A stretch of 7,365 nt of DNA from NCBI GenBank assembly GCA_946531975.1, contig CAMNAY010000078.1, positions 1-7,365 on the forward strand, read 5' to 3'. This document shows, piece by piece, positions 1 to 5,395 of the stretch (position 1 is its first letter; each line of letters opens with the position of its first letter). This DNA comes from an uncultured Ruminococcus sp. (lineage in GTDB: Bacteria > Bacillota > Clostridia > Oscillospirales > Ruminococcaceae). The position numbers and the translations under genes are program-made. The notes under the pieces were generated by a model that ran no database searches, was not told the DNA's origin, and was given only the letters and a program-made list of their open reading frames with translations.

Positions 1-578
1 ATGAAATATTCGAGGAAGATGAAGTGCCGGGCGCGCTTCAGCTCCGTGATGAGCGCCTCGAATTTGTCCTCACCGGAGGGAAAATAGACGACATCCGTGT
101 TCTTGCAGATCGGGAAGCATCCCGTGCGGTTGACATAGCGGCAGAGATCGTCCGTGCCGGAGTCGATCAGCTCCTGTTTCATCAGCACCGCCTGATTCTG
201 CCGGATGCTGCCTTTAGTATCGTAGATCAGCTGGTAGATCCTTGCCATAATCCGACGGTGACCGAGATCGTTCTGCGTATACCAGAGCAGGATCGCACCG
301 GGAATCGGAAACAGTGAGATGATCGCGAGCCATGTCAGCTTTGCGGCATGGTCCATGTCGGAATTGAACAGATAGATTACCATTGTGCCGAGAAAAGTGA
401 CGCGGAATACGTTGTAATACGGGCGGATCTGAATGGTCCAGCGGTAGATCATCATTAAAATCACGACCTGAAGCGCGATGAGAATGAGGAACAGCAGCAG
501 ACGGCTGAAAACCAGACGCAGAATGCCTTTTCTGCGCTTGGGGAGCAATCGGACGACAGACGGATTTTTTGGACTCAT
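1..578 (-). CDS. cls: Cardiolipin synthase, N-terminal part (cut by window edge)
   Basis: The reading frame is open from an ATG at 578 to the left edge, giving 192 residues. Cardiolipin synthase condenses two phosphatidylglycerols into cardiolipin plus glycerol at the cytoplasmic membrane. A basic N-terminus (KRRK at about 14-17) leads into a long hydrophobic helix at about 22-46. Further hydrophobic stretches lie at about 57-71 and 81-100, the latter (LTWLAIISLFPIPGAILLWY) being the usual membrane anchor of bacterial Cls. The soluble part then opens with VVYFPSGEDKFEAL and RHFIFLEYF, which matches the strand before the first HKD phospholipase-D motif. Both HKD motifs lie outside the window, so catalytic integrity cannot be judged. 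AAGGAGG at about 587-593 sits 8 nt before the ATG and fixes the start. The gene is divergent from the alarmone synthetase. No convincing promoter of its own was found on the minus strand at 579-717. Confidence 0.85.
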   Translation of the reverse strand, partial: MSPKNPSVVRLLPKRRKGILRLVFSRLLLFLILIALQVVILMMIYRWTIQIRPYYNVFRVTFLGTMVIYLFNSDMDHAAKLTWLAIISLFPIPGAILLWYTQNDLGHRRIMARIYQLIYDTKGSIRQNQAVLMKQELIDSGTDDLCRYVNRTGCFPICKNTDVVYFPSGEDKFEALITELKRARHFIFLEYF

Positions 579-631
579 CGCAGGTTCCTCCTTTGCGTGA
601 ATTATGTGAAAGAAATTTTAAGAAACATTCA

Positions 632-660
632 TTGACCGGCGCTGTGAAATATGGTATAAT
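632..660 (+). promoter_or_regulatory. Promoter of the alarmone synthetase gene
   Basis: TTGACC (632-637) and TATAAT (655-660) are separated by exactly 17 bp, and a TGG just before the -10 forms an extended -10. The expected transcription start is near 667, about 50 nt upstream of the ATG at 718. This is a near-consensus vegetative sigma-A promoter. It was called from sequence only. Confidence 0.85.
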
Positions 661-685
661 ATGAGTACCGGTTTTCCGGTATCAT
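661..685 (+). repeat. Inverted repeat at the predicted 5' end of the relQ transcript
   Basis: TACCGG-TTTT-CCGGTA (666-681) is a perfect 6-bp stem with a four-base loop. Flanking ATGA (661-664) and TCAT (682-685) extend it to ten pairs with one bulged G at 665. It begins directly after the -10 box, so a transcript starting near 667 would carry a hairpin at its very 5' end, or a repressor could bind the DNA palindrome there. No T-run follows on either strand, so it is not a terminator. Confidence 0.6.
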
Positions 686-717
686 ATACGGACAGAAACT
701 GAAAAAGGAGCATAAAA

Positions 718-1473
718 ATGGATTATCTGATTTCCCAGCCGCAATCGGGGTCATTCAATACAGAGATTATGCGGCAGATGCCGGATTTCACAGAAATCGA
801 CATAACCGAAACAGAATTTATTGATCTGCTTGAGGTCAGCATGATGCCGATTCAGCAGTTTTTTACTTATTATAAGTGCGCGATTATGGAGATCGAGACC
901 AAATTCAAGGTGCTGAATGAACAGTTTTCTCTGAACGGTGAGAGCAACCCGATCGAATTCATCCAGTCGCGGATCAAAAGCTACGGGAGCATTCTGCGGA
1001 AGCTGCACACAAAAAACATTCCGCGCAGCCTTGACGGGATTGAGTCCAATATCCATGATGTCGCGGGAATCCGTGTTGTCTGCTCATTTGTGCAGGACAT
1101 CTACCGTCTTGCGGACTGCTTTTTGCAGCAGGATGATATCACGCTGCTGGAACGGAAGGACTACATCCAGAACCCGAAGCCGAACGGCTATCGCAGTCTG
1201 CATCTGATCGTTGCCGTACCGATCTTTCTGGAGAATGAGAAGCGGCTGGTCAAGGTCGAGGTGCAGCTTCGCACGATTGCAATGGATTTCTGGGCGAGTC
1301 TGGAGCATAAGCTCCGCTACAAGAAGAATCTGCCAGCGGAAACGCAGGAAATGCTCGCGAGCGATCTGAAGATGTGTGCGGACGAAAGCTCGCGCTGGGA
1401 CGCGAAAATGCAGGAGATCCGCAATCAGATTCAGGATGCAGACGGCGTCCGTACAGCGTACCCGATCGAGTAA
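718..1473 (+). CDS. relQ: Small alarmone synthetase, RelQ/YjbM type GTP pyrophosphokinase
   Basis: This cytoplasmic enzyme transfers pyrophosphate from ATP to GDP or GTP, making (p)ppGpp. The 251-residue protein has only the RelA/SpoT synthetase domain. The hydrolase (HD), TGS and ACT domains of long Rel proteins are absent. Visible motifs are EFIQSRIK (80-87, nucleotide binding), HDVAGIRV (113-120, metal-binding Asp114), KDYIQNPKPNGYRSLH (147-162) and EVQLRT (181-186, catalytic Glu181) followed by MDFWASLEHKLRYK. The C-terminal helix DESSRWDAKMQEIRNQI resembles that of Bacillus subtilis YjbM. That protein is about 211 residues, so this one carries an extra acidic N-terminus of about 41 residues. 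The start is supported by AAAAGGAG at 703-710, 7 nt upstream, and by the promoter at 632-660. An alternative ATG at 841, preceded by GAGG, would give a standard-length protein. RelQ is preferred over RelP for overall similarity. Confidence 0.88.
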   Translation: MDYLISQPQSGSFNTEIMRQMPDFTEIDITETEFIDLLEVSMMPIQQFFTYYKCAIMEIETKFKVLNEQFSLNGESNPIEFIQSRIKSYGSILRKLHTKNIPRSLDGIESNIHDVAGIRVVCSFVQDIYRLADCFLQQDDITLLERKDYIQNPKPNGYRSLHLIVAVPIFLENEKRLVKVEVQLRTIAMDFWASLEHKLRYKKNLPAETQEMLASDLKMCADESSRWDAKMQEIRNQIQDADGVRTAYPIE

Positions 1474-1492
1474 GCTGCTGTTCACTGCTCCT

Positions 1493-1521
1493 ATTATAAC
1501 ATATTGTGCCGGAAAGTGCAA
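1493..1521 (-). promoter_or_regulatory. Minus-strand promoter between relQ and the esterase gene, antisense to relQ
   Basis: On the minus strand TTGCAC (1521-1516) and TATAAT (1498-1493) are 17 bp apart, with TGT forming an extended -10. It scores as well by eye as the relQ, cysE and pectinesterase promoters here. The expected start is near 1486, only 13 bp beyond the relQ stop, so the RNA would run antisense through relQ towards cls. No minus-strand gene starts just downstream. The role is unknown, and it could be a spurious or non-coding RNA promoter. Confidence 0.55.
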
Positions 1522-1528
1522 TGGGAGC

Positions 1529-1533
1529 GGGAG
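1529..1533 (+). promoter_or_regulatory. Ribosome binding site choosing the esterase start
   Basis: GGGAG lies 6 nt before the ATG at 1540. The upstream in-frame TTG at 1504 has no such site and lies inside the minus-strand promoter sequence. ATGs at 1555 and 1600 remain possible, since the conserved fold only begins at about residue 25. Confidence 0.55.
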
Positions 1534-1539
1534 AAAAAG

Positions 1540-2262
1540 ATGCAGGATAAAATCATGGGGCGAAATAAGAATCATGATTGGCAGGATGATGTAGGAATGC
1601 ACAAGCAGATCAATGAGATTGCCGTATTTCCGGCGGAGAAACAGGATGCGCCGCTGGTCTTGTTTCATACGGTTCAGGGAGAAGCAGAAGCAATCGCCGC
1701 GGCTGTCCGTGCGATGACGGAGACGGACTGTTCCCTCGCCGGCATTGCGGTCTCAGACTGGAACAGCCAGCTGACGCCTTGGAAAGCGCCTGCACTGAGA
1801 AAGAAGGACGCCCCGTTTTCCGGCGGCGCAGATGCCTACCTGCATGCTCTGACCGGTGAAATACTGCCCGGTTTGATGAGTGATTATGCGCTGTCTCCGC
1901 GGTATACTGCGCTTGCCGGCTACTCGCTTGCCGGTCTCTTTGCGCTGTATGCGATGTACCGTACAGATGTTTTCTCACGGTTTGCGAGCGTTTCAGGTTC
2001 TCTGTGGTATCCGTCGTTTGCGGAATTTGCTGCGGAGCATGTACCGCTCCGTCAGCCGGACTGTGTTTATTTATCAGTCGGTGACCGCGAGGCTTCTGCG
2101 CGGCATCCGCTTCTCCGGACGGTCGAGGATCACACCAGAGCCATATATGCGCTCTGCCGGAAAATGGAGATCCCCTCTGCGTTCGTTCTGAATTCCGGCA
2201 CACATTTTGATGATCCGGAGAAACGGACAGCAAAGGGGATTGTGTGGATACTGGAGCAGTGA
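1540..2262 (+). CDS. Alpha/beta-hydrolase fold esterase, enterochelin-esterase-like (COG2819 type)
   Basis: From the ATG at 1540 the protein has 240 residues and no signal peptide, so it should be cytoplasmic. The nucleophile elbow is GYSLAG (127-132, Ser129) after a beta strand, followed by a helix and FASVSGSLWYP, the typical IroE/esterase-D family continuation. SVGDREASARHP (179-190) sits where this family carries its acidic residue, and GTHF (220-223) supplies the catalytic His222. The predicted chemistry is hydrolysis of an ester bond. The substrate cannot be read from sequence, and no siderophore genes are nearby to support enterochelin. The gene follows relQ by 66 bp on the same strand and may be co-transcribed with it, since no convincing plus-strand promoter or terminator was found between them. 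Its stop lies 12 bp from that of the convergent cysE gene. Confidence 0.78.
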   Translation: MQDKIMGRNKNHDWQDDVGMHKQINEIAVFPAEKQDAPLVLFHTVQGEAEAIAAAVRAMTETDCSLAGIAVSDWNSQLTPWKAPALRKKDAPFSGGADAYLHALTGEILPGLMSDYALSPRYTALAGYSLAGLFALYAMYRTDVFSRFASVSGSLWYPSFAEFAAEHVPLRQPDCVYLSVGDREASARHPLLRTVEDHTRAIYALCRKMEIPSAFVLNSGTHFDDPEKRTAKGIVWILEQ

Positions 2263-2274
2263 TCGGAATGCGGG

Positions 2275-3234
2275 TCAGATGATATAGAACCACGCGTTGT
2301 CTTCATCCGCAGCGGGATTCGGCTCCGGATGGCTGGTGTCATAGCGATAACGCAGCTCCTGTGTCTTGATGCTGACCTTGGCACCGTCCGGCACAGAGCG
2401 CGTAATGAACGCATTTGCGCCGATGACGACGTCTTTCCCGATGACAGTGTCACCGCCGAGGATTGATGCACCGGAATAGATCGTTACATTGTCGCAGATT
2501 GTCGGGTGGCGCTTTTTCGATTTGAGCTGCTGACCGCCTCTGGTCGAGAGTGCGCCGAGCGTAACGCCCTGATACACCTTGACATTGTCGCCGATGACAG
2601 TCGTTTCACCGATGACGATGCCGGTGCCGTGGTCGATAAAGAAGAATTTGCCGAGCGATGCACCGGGGTGGATATCAATACCGGTCTGGCTGTGAGCATA
2701 TTCCGTCATGATACGCGGGATCAGCGGCACGCCGAGCAGATGAAGTTCATGGGCGATGCGATTGACGAAAATGGCGAACAGACCGGGGTATGAGTAGATG
2801 ATCTCATCCTTGTTGAAGGCAGCGGGGTCTCCGTCATAGGTCGCTTCAACGTCTGTCTCGATCAGTGCGCGGATCTGCGGGATTTTTTCCAGAAATGCGA
2901 ATGTGATTTCCTCAGCCTTGGCTGCGATTGCAGCAGAACCGGCGACCTTCATCTCCGGAAGATACTCCAGAACGATTGTGATCTGCTTGGTCAGATTGTA
3001 GATAATATCCTCCAGCAGCATAGAAATCTGGTTGCGGAGCGTATAGACACGGTAGGTCTGATCGCGGAAAAAGCCCGGAAAAATGATTTGCCGGAGCTTA
3101 TAGATCATGTCAATGACAATATCTTTGTTCGGATGGTCAAAGGTGATGAGTGCGTCGATTGTTCTGCCCTCGGTATAGTCCGCCTTGAGCGCTTCCGTGA
3201 GCCGTTCGATCTTTTCATCCATTCTGTGCGGCAT
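2275..3234 (-). CDS. cysE: Serine O-acetyltransferase (EpsC/CysE type)
   Basis: The enzyme acetylates L-serine with acetyl-CoA to O-acetylserine, the first committed step of cysteine synthesis, in the cytoplasm. The 319-residue protein has a helical N-terminal half (about 1-175) and a C-terminal left-handed beta-helix of hexapeptide repeats (about 183-290). DIHPGASLG (187-195) and FIDHGTGIVIGET (199-211) carry the catalytic Asp201-His202 pair. DGDPA (134-138, Asp136) and KRHPTI (241-246, His243) match further active-site positions of E. coli CysE. The protein ends in NAWFYII. A C-terminal isoleucine is what this family uses to dock into cysteine synthase. The long N-terminal half fits the EpsC subgroup rather than the 273-residue E. 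coli form. GGAGGG (3246-3241) 6 nt upstream supports the ATG at 3234, and an in-frame ATG 12 nt further in is less likely. A promoter lies at 3266-3294. No cysteine synthase gene is in the window. Confidence 0.93.
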   Translation of the reverse strand: MPHRMDEKIERLTEALKADYTEGRTIDALITFDHPNKDIVIDMIYKLRQIIFPGFFRDQTYRVYTLRNQISMLLEDIIYNLTKQITIVLEYLPEMKVAGSAAIAAKAEEITFAFLEKIPQIRALIETDVEATYDGDPAAFNKDEIIYSYPGLFAIFVNRIAHELHLLGVPLIPRIMTEYAHSQTGIDIHPGASLGKFFFIDHGTGIVIGETTVIGDNVKVYQGVTLGALSTRGGQQLKSKKRHPTICDNVTIYSGASILGGDTVIGKDVVIGANAFITRSVPDGAKVSIKTQELRYRYDTSHPEPNPAADEDNAWFYII

Positions 3235-3251
3235 ATAGATCCCTCCATAAA

Positions 3252-3263
3252 AACTGTATAGTT
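3252..3263. promoter_or_regulatory. Near-palindrome at the cysE transcription start
   Basis: AACTGTATAGTT pairs at 10 of 12 positions and overlaps the predicted cysE start near 3259, a usual place for a repressor operator. It is short and unrelated to any operator I recognise, so chance is a fair alternative. Confidence 0.25.
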
Positions 3264-3313
3264 CTATTGTACCATATTATGCAGAAAAACGCAATGGGAG
3301 AAAGTGAAAAAAA
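3264..3313. repeat. Copy B of the 50-bp sequence shared with 1491-1540
   Basis: It holds the cysE promoter plus about 20 bp upstream of the -35, and is 76% identical without gaps to the relQ-esterase intergenic sequence. GCAATGGGAG (3291-3300) is identical in both. Similarity fades beyond about 3313. Confidence 0.5.
3266..3294 (-). promoter_or_regulatory. cysE promoter
   Basis: TTGCGT (3294-3289) and TACAAT (3271-3266) are spaced by 17 bp, with TGG extending the -10. A T-rich run lies upstream of the -35 on the minus strand. The predicted start near 3259 leaves a leader of about 25 nt, too short for a T-box or a riboswitch. Confidence 0.8.
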
Positions 3314-3350
3314 CTGAATCTGAAAAGCTGCAAAGCGCTACAGAAACAGC

Positions 3351-3392
3351 AAAGCAGGGGAGCGGAATCATTCTGATTCGTTCCCCTGCTTT
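3351..3392 (-). terminator. Hairpin terminator of the pectinesterase gene
   Basis: Arms at 3351-3370 and 3374-3392 pair over about 19 bp (AAAGCAGGGGA against TCCCCTGCTTT, then the inner ATCA/TGAT region) with one G-T pair, one bulged G and a three-base loop. It starts 4 nt after the pectinesterase stop codon. The T-run on the minus side is short (TTTGCTGTTT). On the plus side CTTTTG follows, so it may work both ways, but no plus-strand gene enters it. Confidence 0.8.
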
Positions 3393-3396
3393 TGTG

Positions 3397-5220
3397 TTAT
3401 CCTGCCTGATTTCCGATTAGCAGATCGCGGAGCAGCTGTGCATCCTTTCCGTCCACGACACCGTTCTGATCGGTGTCGGCATTGGCGAGTGCCGTGCCGG
3501 AAAGTGTGCGGGTATGCAGAAGATGCTGCTTGCAGACGGTCAGATCTTTCGCATTGAGGACCCCGTCACAGTTTGCATCGCCGGGCAGTGTCGCTGCCGG
3601 ACGGGCAGGTGTGACAATGACTGCGTAGTTGATGCAGTAGGAGGACTGTCCGTTTTCGCCGAGTGTGACGGTTTCACCCGCAGCATAGTTCTTCTGGTAG
3701 ACATCGTATAAGACGTCATTGCTGGTTTCTGCCTGCACGCCGGTTTTCGCGTAGCCGCTCAGCCATGCAGGGACATTTTCCACGCGCGTATCCAGAAGGA
3801 CTGAAACAGTCAGGTCGGAGGCTGCTTCAAATTCTGCAAGTGTACCGGTCAGCGCTTTGGCATCGCAGGGGGTGAGGATCGCTTCGCCGCCCTTCAGCAG
3901 CTCCGGATAGCTGCGGTAGACAAATTCTCTGTCTGTGAAAATCATGTCGCCATTCTGCGTGTTTTCGCGGATCTTCCATTCATATCCCGCGTGAATCGGG
4001 GTCAGATCCTTCACGAGCGTACCGCTGATTGCGGGGATCACAACCGCAGTCCCGCCGTTCATATAAAACGGAGTCCAGCTTCCGAGATAGGTTTTGGCAT
4101 CCAGACCGTTTGCCGAGCCTTGGACTGTTCCGCGGACTCTGCCGGAGGTGTTGACGGCTTTCCCGTTGGCTGTCGTGCCGTATTCCTTGAACTTGGCATT
4201 TTCCGGCGCATTGTTGCTCATTTTCGTCCATCCCGCGCTGTTGATGATGCCTTCATACTGTAATCTGGTGTTGACGAATGCGATATCAGCCGAGGCGCCC
4301 CACGGTCTGCCGAAGTAACCGGGATTGACGGTCATGCCGTTTGCGGCGGTGACATTGCAGTTTGTGAACAGCGTTCTGCCGGCATCCTTGTTTGCGGTGA
4401 TGTATCCGCCCGCAGCACTGCTGCTGTATCCCTTGAAGCGAAGCTCGCAGGTATCGAAAACATAAGTGCCGGAGCCGAAGATATAGTCTGTGTTGCCCTC
4501 GACCAGACAGTCACGGAAATAGCCGTAAGCCGCACCGAGAAAGAGTGTGTCCTGACTGCTCTGGAAGGTGCAGTTTTTGAATTCGCTGTAATCGCCTTCG
4601 ATCGCAAGAGCGGCTGCCCGTTCGGTTGCGGCTTTGCTCGTGACATCCGCGCCTTTCTTTCGCTGGAAGGTGATGCTCTGGCTGCCGGAGACCTCAACGC
4701 CGTCCGCGATTTCCTCATCTGTGACATAGCGGTTGAAGGAGTTTTCAAAGGTGATGTTTTCAGCGCGGAAATAATCGGCATTGGAGCGCAGACGGACAGA
4801 ACAGCCCCAGCGCTGTGTCGGTTCATATTTCGCATTTTTCGCTCTGGCAGAGTCCGCATTGTACACACCGGAGCTGTCCACGCTGTAATACTTGTACCCG
4901 ATGCCGTAATACCATGTCAGAATGACAGGCTGATCCGGCGTATCATTGACAAAGCTCAGATAGGGCGTGTTTGCAGTGATCTGCTCGCGGTAGGTGCCCG
5001 GCGCGATGTGAATGGTCACGCGGTCCTGTTCTGATTTCGGATTCAGTGATGCTGCGGCGTTGACCGCTGCCTGAACCGTGCTGTAATTGCCGCTGCGCCC
5101 AGCGTATCCGACATACAGATCGGTTCCCGCGGCAGCGGCGGGCAGTGCGGTGATGCATCCGAGCATGACAGAAACTGCCGAGGATGCGGCTGTGAGAAGA
5201 GCTGTAAATTTGTGTTTCAT
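3397..5220 (-). CDS. Secreted pectin methylesterase (CE8) with C-terminal dockerin
   Basis: The enzyme removes methyl esters from homogalacturonan, opening pectin to lyases. The 607-residue protein starts with a Sec signal peptide (about 1-31, KHK then a hydrophobic core, ending LPAAAAG). A CE8 beta-helix domain follows at about 33-385. Its catalytic residues are visible: Gln223-Asp224 in SSQDTLFLG, Asp245 in GNTDYIFG, and Arg305 with Trp307 in YFGRPWG. A beta-rich module of unassigned family spans about 420-537. Residues 547-604 form a type I dockerin with two calcium loops: Asp548, Asn550, Asp552, Asn556, Asp559, and Asp582, Asp584, Asn586, Asp590, Asp593. The dockerin implies attachment to a scaffoldin cohesin, that is a cellulosome. 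GGGGGA (5233-5228) 7 nt upstream supports the ATG. The gene has its own promoter and terminator. No other carbohydrate enzyme or scaffoldin is nearby. Confidence 0.94.
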   Translation of the reverse strand: MKHKFTALLTAASSAVSVMLGCITALPAAAAGTDLYVGYAGRSGNYSTVQAAVNAAASLNPKSEQDRVTIHIAPGTYREQITANTPYLSFVNDTPDQPVILTWYYGIGYKYYSVDSSGVYNADSARAKNAKYEPTQRWGCSVRLRSNADYFRAENITFENSFNRYVTDEEIADGVEVSGSQSITFQRKKGADVTSKAATERAAALAIEGDYSEFKNCTFQSSQDTLFLGAAYGYFRDCLVEGNTDYIFGSGTYVFDTCELRFKGYSSSAAGGYITANKDAGRTLFTNCNVTAANGMTVNPGYFGRPWGASADIAFVNTRLQYEGIINSAGWTKMSNNAPENAKFKEYGTTANGKAVNTSGRVRGTVQGSANGLDAKTYLGSWTPFYMNGGTAVVIPAISGTLVKDLTPIHAGYEWKIRENTQNGDMIFTDREFVYRSYPELLKGGEAILTPCDAKALTGTLAEFEAASDLTVSVLLDTRVENVPAWLSGYAKTGVQAETSNDVLYDVYQKNYAAGETVTLGENGQSSYCINYAVIVTPARPAATLPGDANCDGVLNAKDLTVCKQHLLHTRTLSGTALANADTDQNGVVDGKDAQLLRDLLIGNQAG

Positions 5221-5299
5221 GAAAGTATCCCCCGATCATGATGCTGCCGTTTTTCTTTGTGCAGCAGAATTCAGCAGTATTATTATCCGCTGTACCTTC

Positions 5300-5328
5300 A
5301 TTATAGCATAACGCGGGGGGCTGTGCAA
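5300..5328 (-). promoter_or_regulatory. Pectinesterase promoter
   Basis: TTGCAC (5328-5323) and TATAAT (5305-5300) are 17 bp apart, with TGC extending the -10. The predicted start near 5293 gives a leader of about 73 nt. That leader can pair TGCTGC with GCAGCA into a weak hairpin upstream of the ribosome binding site. Confidence 0.82.
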
Positions 5329-5361
5329 TGGACTATTGTCTCATTTGCTGATAAATTGCAC
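5323..5361. repeat. GTGCAAT inverted repeat overlapping the pectinesterase -35
   Basis: GTGCAAT at 5323-5329 and its exact complement ATTGCAC at 5355-5361 are separated by 25 bp. The first arm contains the -35 hexamer of the pectinesterase promoter. It could be a looped operator or chance, and seven-base arms are weak evidence. Confidence 0.3.
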
Positions 5362-5362
5362 T

Positions 5363-5395
5363 GCTTCTCACTGACTGAGGTAGCTGCTGAGAAGC
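5363..5395 (-). repeat. 8-bp inverted repeat spanning the sufU stop codon
   Basis: GCTTCTCA (5363-5370) and TGAGAAGC (5388-5395) are perfectly complementary around a 17-nt loop, with the sufU stop codon inside one arm. No T-run follows on the minus strand, so it is at best a weak terminator or a 3'-end stabilising or processing hairpin for the suf mRNA. Confidence 0.4.

Larger units (their letters stand above)
1491..1540. repeat. Copy A of a 50-bp sequence shared with the cysE promoter region
   Basis: This stretch aligns without gaps to 3264-3313 with 38 of 50 identical positions, including an identical ten-base block GCAATGGGAG at 1518-1527. Part of the match is shared promoter consensus on the minus strand. 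The block upstream of the -35 is not part of that consensus. The esterase ATG (1540) is its last base pair position. Confidence 0.5.

Noticed and set aside
24..317. A 97-codon plus-strand frame at the left edge
   Set aside because: It is antisense to cls, which continues past the window edge with clear membrane segments and a Cls-type domain.
661..685. The relQ 5' hairpin read as a terminator for either strand
   Set aside because: No run of T follows it in either direction, and on the plus strand it sits at the transcription start.
1492..1500. A plus-strand promoter for the esterase (TATAAC/TATTAT) making a bidirectional pair with the antisense promoter
   Set aside because: No acceptable -35 lies 16-18 bp upstream. 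Overlapping opposite -10 boxes can work without one, but the evidence is too thin to list as a feature.
1084..1668. A 194-codon minus-strand frame that crosses the antisense promoter
   Set aside because: It starts upstream of that promoter's predicted start site and runs antisense to relQ and the esterase start. It has no ribosome site and no family likeness.
1610..2293. A 227-codon minus-strand frame opposite the esterase
   Set aside because: The translation is low-complexity, rich in Arg, Ser and Pro, and mirrors the esterase codons. The esterase frame has a complete hydrolase pattern.
3235..3265. T-box or riboswitch leader ahead of cysE
   Set aside because: The promoter leaves only about 25 nt of leader, far too short.
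5155..5157. A lipobox-like cysteine (Cys22 in VMLGC) in the pectinesterase signal peptide
   Set aside because: The residue at -2 is Leu, which is atypical, and a better signal peptidase I site (LPAAAAG) follows. A dockerin enzyme is expected to be released, not lipid-anchored.
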